Source: an uncultured Cryomorphaceae bacterium (GTDB taxonomy: Bacteria; Bacteroidota; Bacteroidia; Flavobacteriales; Schleiferiaceae). Taken from it: 8,582 nt of DNA. Under the pieces are notes generated by a model, which was given only the letters and a program-made list of their open reading frames with translations, searched no databases and was not told the DNA's origin. Within the stretch, counting starts at the first letter, position 1. The number at the start of each line of letters is the position of its first letter. The translations under genes were made by a program, and so were the position numbers. Below are positions 1-6,032 of this stretch, in pieces. The stretch spans positions 1 through 8,582 of the forward strand of contig CALCFH010000200.1 of assembly GCA_937900215.1 (NCBI GenBank), in the 5' to 3' direction.

Positions 1-1167
1 CACTGCCAAACAAACAACAGTAGCCAATCCCAACCAATCCCATGGAATGAAGAAGGTCCCTCCTACTGCCCATGCAACCACATTTCCGATGGCTATACCA
101 AGTGCACTGCCTGTTAATCCGCCCAATTGAGAAATAACCATAGCCTCAATTAAAAACTGTAAGAGGATAGCCATTCTAGTAGCACCTATCGCCTTTCGTG
201 TTCCAATTTCGCGTGTTCTCTCAGTTACGCTTACGAGCATAATGTTCATGAGTGCAATGGCAGCACCCAAAAGGGTAATAAAGCCAATAGCAGCAGCGGC
301 AATTGTAACATATCTCAAATTATCCAATAGCGATTCAGCGATATTATCACTCTTTGTAATATTAAAATTGGTCTCTTCTTTAGGAGAAAGCTTGCGCACA
401 TTGCGCATCATGGCTGTTGCCTCGCCGATGGTCGCATCCATGCTAAATCCGTCTTTGGCCATTACATTAATGCTGTAGCTCCTGTTGGGAGAAGAATAGG
501 CGTATCGTGCATTGGTGTACGGAATGAGTCCCACTTTATCTCCACCAAAGCCAACTGCATTGCCTTTACTACCTAAAATTCCTATCACCCGATATCGGAG
601 ACCTCGGGCAGTAACCACCTTATTGAGTGGACTTTCTTTACCAAAGAGGTAAACCAAATCGCTTCCAATAATCATTACTGGACTACCTAATTCTATTTCT
701 GTTTTAGAAAAGTTTCTTCCCTCCTTTAGAATATACCCACCTGTGGTAAGGTAATTCGGGTCTGCCGCCCAAATTTGCACATTCGGATTGGTCTTTTCGC
801 TACCCACTTTTAATTCGGCCATTCCTGTAGCGATATATGACAGGGAAACAGTAGCTCCTTCATAATCGAATAGCTCGGCAAAGCGAACTGCCTCATTGAA
901 TTGAATAAATGGAAAGACCTTCCCTTTCTCACCCTTTCTATTGATGGTAACATTAGGACCTCTATTCTGTATGGTAAACGTGTTGGCGCCCAACTGAGTG
1001 AACTGCCCAGAGATCGATTGCTTTAAGGCATCGAGACTAGTAAGAATTCCTACCAGAGCCATAATGCCTATTGCAATAATTATTACAGTAAGAACCGCCC
1101 TCAGGGCTTGACTACGGATGGAAGACATGGCCATGCCTATGTATTCTTTCCAGAGCTTTTTTTGCAT
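1..1167 (-). CDS. ABC transporter permease, MacB/FtsX family (C-terminus cut by window edge)
   Basis: An open frame of 389 codons runs from ATG at 1167 to the window edge with no stop, so the protein continues beyond position 1. Inner-membrane permease of the MacB type: such proteins pair with a separate ATPase and drive export or periplasmic/envelope processes rather than import. Visible order: cytoplasmic N-terminus, TM1 at about residues 22-45, a periplasmic MacB_PCD-type domain (about 46-280), TM2 (about 285-314), the family hallmark TERTREIGTRKAIGA just after it (315-329), TM3 (about 333-365) and the beginning of TM4 (from about 375). Family members are usually a little over 400 residues, so only the last part of TM4 and the tail are missing. 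It starts 17 bp after the MFS transporter stop codon, suggesting co-transcription. No ATPase gene is visible; it could lie left of the window. The substrate cannot be told from sequence. Confidence 0.9.
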   Translation of the reverse strand, partial: MQKKLWKEYIGMAMSSIRSQALRAVLTVIIIAIGIMALVGILTSLDALKQSISGQFTQLGANTFTIQNRGPNVTINRKGEKGKVFPFIQFNEAVRFAELFDYEGATVSLSYIATGMAELKVGSEKTNPNVQIWAADPNYLTTGGYILKEGRNFSKTEIELGSPVMIIGSDLVYLFGKESPLNKVVTARGLRYRVIGILGSKGNAVGFGGDKVGLIPYTNARYAYSSPNRSYSINVMAKDGFSMDATIGEATAMMRNVRKLSPKEETNFNITKSDNIAESLLDNLRYVTIAAAAIGFITLLGAAIALMNIMLVSVTERTREIGTRKAIGATRMAILLQFLIEAMVISQLGGLTGSALGIAIGNVVAWAVGGTFFIPWDWLGLATVVCLAV

Positions 1168-1184
1168 GCGTTAAATGTACGAAG

Positions 1185-2375
1185 CTAGGCTTGTACTGTA
1201 ATTAATTTTCCAGACTTTAAGAGTCGCACTGCTAAGAAGGTACAAACCAAGACCAAGGCACCGGAAGCCAAATAAGGAATTCTAAAATCCATGCCATACA
1301 GCCATCCACCCAAAATAGGTCCAACCACTCTTGCCAAGGAATTAAATGACTGCGAAGCGCCCATAATAGCACCCTGCTCGCGAGCATTACTCAGTCGAGA
1401 CAGCAAACTGTTTATGGTAGGTGTGAGGAAGGCATTTCCCAAACTCACCACGGCCAAGGAGGGGAGTTCCCAAAGTAAAAAATGTTCTTTGGGTGCGAAG
1501 GGCATTAGTGTTAAGCCTGTCATCATGAGGAATGTTCCGGATACGAGAAGTTTGCGTTCGCCAAACCACTCATTGAGCTTACCAATAAATCCGCCTTGAA
1601 TAACAGCCGCCAAGACTCCAATATACAGAAACATATAGCCCACTCCTTTTTCGGTGAGACCAAATTCAGCTACCCAAAACAAAGCGGCCGTAATCTGCAT
1701 CATAGAGAAGGCAACCATGAAGATGAAGCTAATGATCATGAGATCGCCAATGGCCTCTCGTCGCAGTGCGGAGCCAAGCTTCTTAAGAGGATTAACAAAG
1801 AGGCTTGTTTTATCTGATGGTTCAATTAATGTTTCTGGAAGCAAGAAATAGGCGAGAATTAGATTGAAAAAACTGAATGCCGCTGCAGCGTAGCCTACAG
1901 CATCAATGCCATAATCTGCCTTCAAATATCCACCAATGGGGGGGCCAAAAATAAAACCCAATCCAAAAGCCGCACCGATTATGCCAAAATTTTTCGCCCT
2001 TTTTTCGGGTGGCGTTATATCGGAAATGAAGGCTTGGGCTGCAGAGATATTGGCGGCTGCTATACCCGCTAGGATTCTGGAAAGAAAGAGAATAATCAAG
2101 GAGAAGCTAGAAAAGGCAAACAATATATAGGAGAAGCCCATGAGCAGCATGCTTCCCATGAGTATAGGCCTTCTTCCTAAACGATCGCTCAAACCACCCC
2201 AAAAAGGACCAAACAAAAACTGCATTCCCGAAAAAGAAGCGGCCACCAGGCCTATAACCCAACCCGATGCTCCCAACTCACTTGCATGTATGGGCAAAAT
2301 TGGAATGATTATTCCAAAACCGAGCAAGTCTAAAAAAATGGTAATAAAAATTACCAGAATAGGTCTAGGTTTCAT
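1185..2375 (-). CDS. MFS efflux transporter, DHA1 / TCR-Tet type, 12 TM
   Basis: 396-residue inner-membrane major facilitator, probably a proton-driven drug or metabolite exporter. Motifs of the 12-TM DHA1 antiporters are present: LDLLGFGIIIPILP in TM1 with Asp16 (motif D1), GGLSDRLGRRPI in the loop after TM2 (motif A, about 60-71), SRILAGIAAAN in TM4 (motif B, about 99-109) and GIIGAAFGLGFIFGPPIGGY in TM5 (motif C, 132-151), the antiporter signature. Length is normal for TetA-like proteins and the frame is intact. The overall look is of the TetA/MdtG branch, but such homologues are common in chromosomes without conferring tetracycline resistance, so I give no tet name and no substrate. It is first gene of a likely two-gene unit with the MacB-type permease downstream. 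The upstream 72-bp gap after rnz holds an AAAGTACTTT palindrome next to the start codon. Confidence 0.92.
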   Translation of the reverse strand: MKPRPILVIFITIFLDLLGFGIIIPILPIHASELGASGWVIGLVAASFSGMQFLFGPFWGGLSDRLGRRPILMGSMLLMGFSYILFAFSSFSLIILFLSRILAGIAAANISAAQAFISDITPPEKRAKNFGIIGAAFGLGFIFGPPIGGYLKADYGIDAVGYAAAAFSFFNLILAYFLLPETLIEPSDKTSLFVNPLKKLGSALRREAIGDLMIISFIFMVAFSMMQITAALFWVAEFGLTEKGVGYMFLYIGVLAAVIQGGFIGKLNEWFGERKLLVSGTFLMMTGLTLMPFAPKEHFLLWELPSLAVVSLGNAFLTPTINSLLSRLSNAREQGAIMGASQSFNSLARVVGPILGGWLYGMDFRIPYLASGALVLVCTFLAVRLLKSGKLITVQA

Positions 2376-2380
2376 TGTAT

Positions 2381-2399
2381 GCGAAAGTACTTTTTACGC
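2381..2399. promoter_or_regulatory. Inverted repeat just upstream of the MFS transporter start
   Basis: A perfect 10-bp palindrome, AAAGTACTTT (2384-2393), is flanked by GCG (2381-2383) and CGC (2397-2399), the two arms differing by three spacer bases. It lies 5 to 24 bp from the ATG at 2375, where it would cover the translation start region or a promoter -7 element (TACTTTCG on the minus strand is one base off TAnnTTTG). It could be an operator for a local repressor, but no regulator gene is adjacent and short AT-rich palindromes arise by chance. The rest of the 72-bp gap between rnz and the transporter holds only a weak dyad (AAGAAT/ATTCTT) without a T tract, which I do not call a terminator. 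Confidence 0.2.
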
Positions 2400-2447
2400 A
2401 AAGAATGATCGCCGATTTTTTATTCTTCTTACTCATTCATGCTGAAT

Positions 2448-3362
2448 TCAGAAATACCGCAACGTCAATCCGTCTGCAGCCAATCTTACTGAGTTAAAAA
2501 AAGGCAAAGCTTCCTCCAGCATAGCATTTCTATTCTTGTAGCGTACCGAAAAATGACCTAAAAGCAAATCTTGAACTTGAGCCAATGCGGCTATACGGGC
2601 GGCATCGGTTGCAGTAGAATGGAGTGTTTTATCCGCTAAGTGTCTATCGATTTCTAAAAAGGTTGCTTCGTGGTATAAGAGGTCTACTCCTTTTATAAAC
2701 TCGCATATTTGTTCTGAATAAGCGGTATCACTGCAAAAGGCGTAGGATTTAGGTTTAGGCGGATCGAGAGTAAGGCTGCTATTAATGTGTAATTCTCCGC
2801 TCTCACTTTCCCAATCGGCTCCTTGCTTTATTCGTTTAAACCAATAAACAGGTACTTGTAGGGCCTGAGCTGCCTCTACATTTAAGTTGCGTTCTGCCTC
2901 TTTTTCCTGAAAGCGAAAGCCCCACGTAGGAACAGAATGTTTTAGGGGGAAGGCCGTAATGGAAAGTGTATCATCTGAAAAGATTTCCTCTGCTAGCCCT
3001 TCCTTTAATTCATGAAAAACAATAGGGAATTTCAGCCAAGTATTGGAAAGTCTGAAAGTCAAGCTAAGAACAGATTTCAATCCTGACGGAGCATACAGAT
3101 GGAGTTCTTTGCTTCTGTTGAGCAAATGAAAAGAAGACAATAAACCAGGTAAACCGAACCAATGATCTCCATGCAAATGACTGATAAAGATGTGATTGAT
3201 TCGATTGAATCGAATTTTCATCCGCCTCAATTCTATCTGACTCCCTTCTCCACAATCAATAAGGAAATGTTTCTCTCGCATGACTAAATGCTGAGAAGTT
3301 GGATTCGAAAAGACCGTTGGCGTTGCGCTACCGCAGCCAAGAATGTTTAAGCTAAAACCCAT
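2448..3362 (-). CDS. rnz: Ribonuclease Z (tRNA 3' endonuclease)
   Basis: 304-residue zinc-dependent endonuclease of the metallo-beta-lactamase fold. It cuts precursor tRNAs after the discriminator base to allow CCA addition; it acts as a cytoplasmic homodimer. The metal ligands are all visible: the HLHGDH motif gives His62, His64, Asp66 and His67, followed by His142, Asp212 (in CSDTAY) and His270 (in LGHFSVRY). The HEAT motif (231-234) and His248 in LHSTA complete the active site. From memory, these positions fall within one or two residues of the Bacillus subtilis RNase Z ligands, and the length matches the short RNase Z (ElaC) form. The exosite arm region (about 165-185) lacks the usual glycine/proline-rich GPLYG stretch. 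The gene is 6 bp downstream of the T9SS-tailed protein gene, last in the apparent pyrR operon. Confidence 0.96.
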   Translation of the reverse strand: MGFSLNILGCGSATPTVFSNPTSQHLVMREKHFLIDCGEGSQIELRRMKIRFNRINHIFISHLHGDHWFGLPGLLSSFHLLNRSKELHLYAPSGLKSVLSLTFRLSNTWLKFPIVFHELKEGLAEEIFSDDTLSITAFPLKHSVPTWGFRFQEKEAERNLNVEAAQALQVPVYWFKRIKQGADWESESGELHINSSLTLDPPKPKSYAFCSDTAYSEQICEFIKGVDLLYHEATFLEIDRHLADKTLHSTATDAARIAALAQVQDLLLGHFSVRYKNRNAMLEEALPFFNSVRLAADGLTLRYF

Positions 3363-3368
3363 GCGGGC

Positions 3369-4121
3369 TTAGTGACGTACAATTAACCTACGCGCTGCAG
3401 ATTGGTCTTTGCTTGTCAGTCGTAAAATGTAGAATCCATTAATAAGATGTTCTGTTTTTAGACGGATGTTACCCGCATCTGGCATGTGAATACCCTTTTC
3501 AACAGACCTTCCCAACATATCTAAAATTTCATATTCCACATCCTCGTTATCGCGATTGATTCGAATATCAACAAACTGGTTAGCTGGATTAGGAGAGAGG
3601 TTGAAATCAACCTTTTGGTTGTCAAAAACAGATGCCGGTGGCAACACAGTAAGTTCAAACGTAAAAACAGCTGGAGCCACAGTATCCACCAATCCGGGTA
3701 CATTAATCACAAACTCGGTATTCACGCTCATTGAGTAATTACCCTGCTGGGTTGGCGTGCCAACCAATCCAATGCAACCGTGGGCACCTCCTATCCATGA
3801 GCAATTGGAATTATCGCAATTGTATGACATTCCAGGAGGAATACCTAAGATATCAATGATTCTCATAGAGTCAATGGGAACCGTAAACTGGAGACCAAAG
3901 AAAGATAGGGTGGTGTCTTGTAAAACAATTACATCCGTTACTACAGACGAGGCTTGAAATTGATAAACAGGTGGCAATTGAATTAGGGTTCCGCTTCCAG
4001 AGCTGCCGGCAGGTGGATAAATACCTGCTCCTGACCCTACCAAAGAGGGGTCTATAGCACATTGTCCATACGCTAAAGTAGTGGCGCAAACACTTAAAAT
4101 GGCCAAGTAAAATTTCTTCAT
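3369..4121 (-). CDS. Secreted protein with T9SS type A sorting domain, function unknown
   Basis: 250 residues. The N-terminus is a clear Sec signal peptide (MKK, hydrophobic core to about residue 18, likely signal peptidase I cleavage near AYG-Q20). The last 75 or so residues are a Por secretion tail: FNLSPNPA (173-180), a YEILDMLGR segment (197-205), NGFYILRL (228-235) and a basic RRLIVRH ending. In Bacteroidota this tail sends proteins through the type IX system across the outer membrane, usually with tail removal and surface attachment. The middle (about 50-160) looks like a beta-rich Ig-like module, with IPPGMSY (94-100), Cys102, Cys107 and Cys116 closely spaced, and GTPTQQGNYSM (121-131); this style of repeat is common in marine Bacteroidota secreted proteins. 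No catalytic motif is seen. It sits 9 bp after the 105-residue protein gene and 6 bp before rnz, preceded by an A-rich stretch with AGAAAG near the ATG. Confidence 0.88.
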   Translation of the reverse strand: MKKFYLAILSVCATTLAYGQCAIDPSLVGSGAGIYPPAGSSGSGTLIQLPPVYQFQASSVVTDVIVLQDTTLSFFGLQFTVPIDSMRIIDILGIPPGMSYNCDNSNCSWIGGAHGCIGLVGTPTQQGNYSMSVNTEFVINVPGLVDTVAPAVFTFELTVLPPASVFDNQKVDFNLSPNPANQFVDIRINRDNEDVEYEILDMLGRSVEKGIHMPDAGNIRLKTEHLINGFYILRLTSKDQSAARRLIVRH

Positions 4122-4130
4122 CTTTCTTTT

Positions 4131-4448
4131 TTATAATCCTAATTCTCTTTGAATTCGCTCCATATCCAGAAGATCTAAAGCCTCCAAGTAGGTAGGTGCC
4201 ATCGGAATCTCTTCGTCTCCGAACATACCTATTCTTCCTTCATCTACAACCAAAATAAGGCTTTTGAGCCTATCTACTTGCGATTCGACTAAGTTAAGCC
4301 AAATGTCAACTCCTTTTTGGTTCAGATCTATAATTTCAACTACTATGTCATTCTCCTCATTTAAGATAGGAGCCAATTCTGAAATATCACTTTGATTTAA
4401 GCGAATTTTCCATACCTCCTTCTCTTTTTGCCATTCTTTGGTCATCAT
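4131..4448 (-). CDS. Conserved small cytoplasmic protein, STAS-like, between pyrB and rnz
   Basis: 105 residues, acidic, with no signal peptide, membrane segment or cysteine. Alternating strand/helix predictions can be read by eye: a beta segment at about 34-40 (DIVVEIIDL), an amphipathic helix at about 47-60 containing WLNLVESQVDRL, a strand at 63-69 (SLILVVD), and a C-terminal PTYLEALDLLDMERIQRELG helix. This fits a small STAS-like fold. From memory, Flavobacteria often carry a protein of this kind, with a PTLxEAxDxIxMExIERDLG-type C-terminus, immediately before rnz, sometimes carried in databases under a borrowed ribonuclease Z name; it has none of the RNase Z metal ligands. Two adjacent ATG codons (4448 and 4445) could both serve as start. 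It lies 12 bp after pyrB. Role unknown; an accessory function to rnz or pyr gene products is only a guess from context. Confidence 0.75.
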   Translation of the reverse strand: MMTKEWQKEKEVWKIRLNQSDISELAPILNEENDIVVEIIDLNQKGVDIWLNLVESQVDRLKSLILVVDEGRIGMFGDEEIPMAPTYLEALDLLDMERIQRELGL

Positions 4449-4460
4449 AATAAACTGAGA

Positions 4461-5390
4461 TTATGCAATCTTTTTTGCGGCGAGAAGGTACAATACTGCC
4501 ATGCGCACCGCCACACCATTTTCTACTTGTTGAAGAATGATTGAGTGCTTTCCATCTGCCACAGCACTGCTTATTTCTACTCCTCTATTTATTGGGCCAG
4601 GATGCATGATTACCAGCTCTTTGTCTAGTCTAGACAGAAGCGATTCCGTTAATCCGTATCTCTGTGTATACTCTCGTATGGAGGGAAAGAATTTCATATC
4701 CATTCTTTCGTGTTGCACTCTGAGCATATTGGCCACATCTGCCCATTTTAAGGCTTTGAATAAATCTGTTTCAACTCTTACGCCCAATGCACCAATGAAT
4801 TTAGGAATGAGGGTAGACGGTCCGCAAACCATCACCTCTGCACCCAATTTTTGAAGACACAAAATATTGCTCAAAGCAACGCGAGAATGGGTAATATCTC
4901 CCACAATCACAACCTTCTTTCCTTCTACTCCACCCAACTTTTGGCGGATGGAATATGCGTCTAAAAGGGCTTGAGTAGGATGCTCATGGGTTCCATCACC
5001 TGCATTGACAATAATGGAATTTACATTTCGAGCTAAGAAGACTGCCGCTCCAGGGTGAGGATGGCGCAACACCACAATATCTACTTTCATAGCAAGGATA
5101 TTGTTAACGGTATCAATTAATGTCTCTCCTTTACTTACAGAAGAAGAGGAGGAAGAAAAATTAATTACATCTGCCGATAAACGCTTTTCTGCTAATTCAA
5201 AAGAAAGTCGGGTTCTTGTGCTATTCTCAAAGAAAAGATTGGCAACGGTTACATCTCTGAGAGACGGAACTTTTTTAATGGGTCTATTAATTACCCCCGA
5301 AAATTCATCGGCTGTTTTTAAAATACAATGTATATCCTCTGTTGTGAGCTCTTTTATTCCTAAAAGGTGATTTACACTGAGTTGAGCCAT
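4461..5390 (-). CDS. pyrB: Aspartate carbamoyltransferase, catalytic subunit
   Basis: 309 residues, the usual length for the catalytic chain. It joins carbamoyl phosphate and L-aspartate to N-carbamoyl-L-aspartate, the committed step of de novo pyrimidine synthesis, in a cytoplasmic trimer whose active sites lie between subunits. Key motifs: FENSTRTR (54-61, carbamoyl phosphate loop), a serine-rich loop SSSSVSKGET with Ser83 and Lys87 matching the Ser80/Lys84 pair of the E. coli enzyme, Arg109 in VLRHPHPG, HPTQ (137-140), LRVQHER (223-229) and HPGPINRGVEI (263-273). Nothing essential is missing. The ATG follows the pyrR stop codon with no gap, indicating tight translational coupling. No pyrI regulatory subunit gene is present nearby, so the E. 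coli-type allosteric holoenzyme is not supported by this locus. Confidence 0.97.
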   Translation of the reverse strand: MAQLSVNHLLGIKELTTEDIHCILKTADEFSGVINRPIKKVPSLRDVTVANLFFENSTRTRLSFELAEKRLSADVINFSSSSSSVSKGETLIDTVNNILAMKVDIVVLRHPHPGAAVFLARNVNSIIVNAGDGTHEHPTQALLDAYSIRQKLGGVEGKKVVIVGDITHSRVALSNILCLQKLGAEVMVCGPSTLIPKFIGALGVRVETDLFKALKWADVANMLRVQHERMDMKFFPSIREYTQRYGLTESLLSRLDKELVIMHPGPINRGVEISSAVADGKHSIILQQVENGVAVRMAVLYLLAAKKIA

Positions 5391-5942
5391 TTAATTCTGA
5401 GTTCGAGTTAACAATACTTGATCGCTTCCGTTTTCTTCTTTCCACTCAACTACCACTCTTTCAGAATCTATTGAGTCTATCCTTCTTCCAATATAGTCGG
5501 CTTGAATGGGTAGGTGTCTGCTAAATCTGCGATCAATTAAGGCCATCAACTCCACCTCTCTTGGCCTTCCGAAAGAAAGTATGGCATCCATTGCTGAACG
5601 TATGCTACGGCCGGAATAAAGCACATCGTCTAAGAATACAACCTTTTGATCTTCAATAATAAAATCAATTTTCGTTCTATTTGGCTGTAAAGGACTATCC
5701 CTTCTTCTAAAGTCGTCTCTAAAAAAAGTTATGTCTAATAAACCCAAGCGAACAGGGGCGGTTTGATAGTTAGCATGCAGCATGCCTGCTATTCTCTTTG
5801 CAAAAACTACACCTCTAGGCTGTAACCCAATCAGTGCAGTATTTGAAAAATCTCCATGATTTTCAATAAGTTGACAGCAAAGCCGATGAAGGATGACATC
5901 CATCTCAGAGGCAGAGAGCAAGGTTCTTATTGGTGGGTTCAT
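5391..5942 (-). CDS. pyrR: PyrR: uracil phosphoribosyltransferase / pyrimidine operon regulator homologue
   Basis: Type I phosphoribosyltransferase fold. The PRPP-binding loop is VVFLDDVLYSGRSI (103-116 when counted from the upstream GTG), with the PyrR hallmarks LDITFFRDDF (71-80), QPRG (43-46) and LPIQADYIG (146-154). The family makes UMP from uracil and PRPP, and in Gram-positive bacteria also binds pyr mRNA leaders. I place the start at ATG 5942 (183 residues); a GTG at 5948 would add two residues but would sit at or upstream of the likely transcript start. From a remembered alignment, most B. subtilis residues tied to RNA binding differ here (T18 to H, H22 to C, R27 to N, T41 to P, H140 to S, R146 to Q), while catalytic motifs are kept. 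It is first gene of the operon and abuts pyrB. Confidence 0.93.
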   Translation of the reverse strand: MNPPIRTLLSASEMDVILHRLCCQLIENHGDFSNTALIGLQPRGVVFAKRIAGMLHANYQTAPVRLGLLDITFFRDDFRRRDSPLQPNRTKIDFIIEDQKVVFLDDVLYSGRSIRSAMDAILSFGRPREVELMALIDRRFSRHLPIQADYIGRRIDSIDSERVVVEWKEENGSDQVLLTRTQN

Positions 5943-5952
5943 AGACACAAGA

Positions 5953-5960
5953 CAAATGTA
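5953..5960 (-). promoter_or_regulatory. Bacteroidota -7 promoter element for the pyrR operon
   Basis: Read on the minus strand this is TACATTTG, a perfect match to the TAnnTTTG -7 consensus of the Bacteroidota primary sigma factor. No clean TTTG -33 partner is found at the usual distance; TTG occurs only 11 bp upstream and the better-spaced position is a weak TTCTCG. If used, transcription would begin about five to eight bases downstream, around 5945-5948, leaving a nearly leaderless message with the pyrR ATG at 5942. The sequence is short, so chance occurrence is possible, but its position directly before an operon-leading gene is apt. Confidence 0.5.
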
Positions 5961-5963
5961 TGA

Positions 5964-5993
5964 TTTGACAACAAGTTGGCGAGAATAAATTCA
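5964..5993 (+). promoter_or_regulatory. Weak candidate promoter for the Cys/Met enzyme gene
   Basis: On the plus strand a TTTG (5964-5967) is followed after 18 bp by TAAATTCA (5986-5993), which has two mismatches to TAnnTTTG. Spacing is right for a Bacteroidota -33/-7 pair, and would give a leader of roughly 30 bases before ATG 6033. The TTTG half lies close to the divergent pyrR -7 element, so the two promoters would sit nearly back to back in the 84-bp spacer. The -7 match is poor, hence the low score. Confidence 0.22.
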
Positions 5994-6032
5994 TCTCTTT
6001 CTCAATAAAACTAAAAATAGAAAGCATACTGA

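Noticed and set aside
242..478. 78-residue plus-strand open frame
   Set aside because: It is antisense to the ABC permease, whose frame is intact with a recognisable MacB/FtsX hallmark; no homology or start signal supports it.
1185..2375. Tetracycline resistance gene tet
   Set aside because: The TCR/Tet motifs are shared by many chromosomal exporters with other substrates; nothing in the context (mobile element, tetR) indicates resistance.
2405..2432. Terminator after rnz (AAGAAT/ATTCTT dyad)
   Set aside because: The stem is AT-rich and weak and no T tract follows it on the minus strand.
4062..4121. Lipoprotein signal in the T9SS protein (Cys21 near the cleavage site)
   Set aside because: The residue before the cysteine is Gln, not Gly, Ala or Ser, so there is no lipobox; a signal peptidase I site just before Gln20 fits better.
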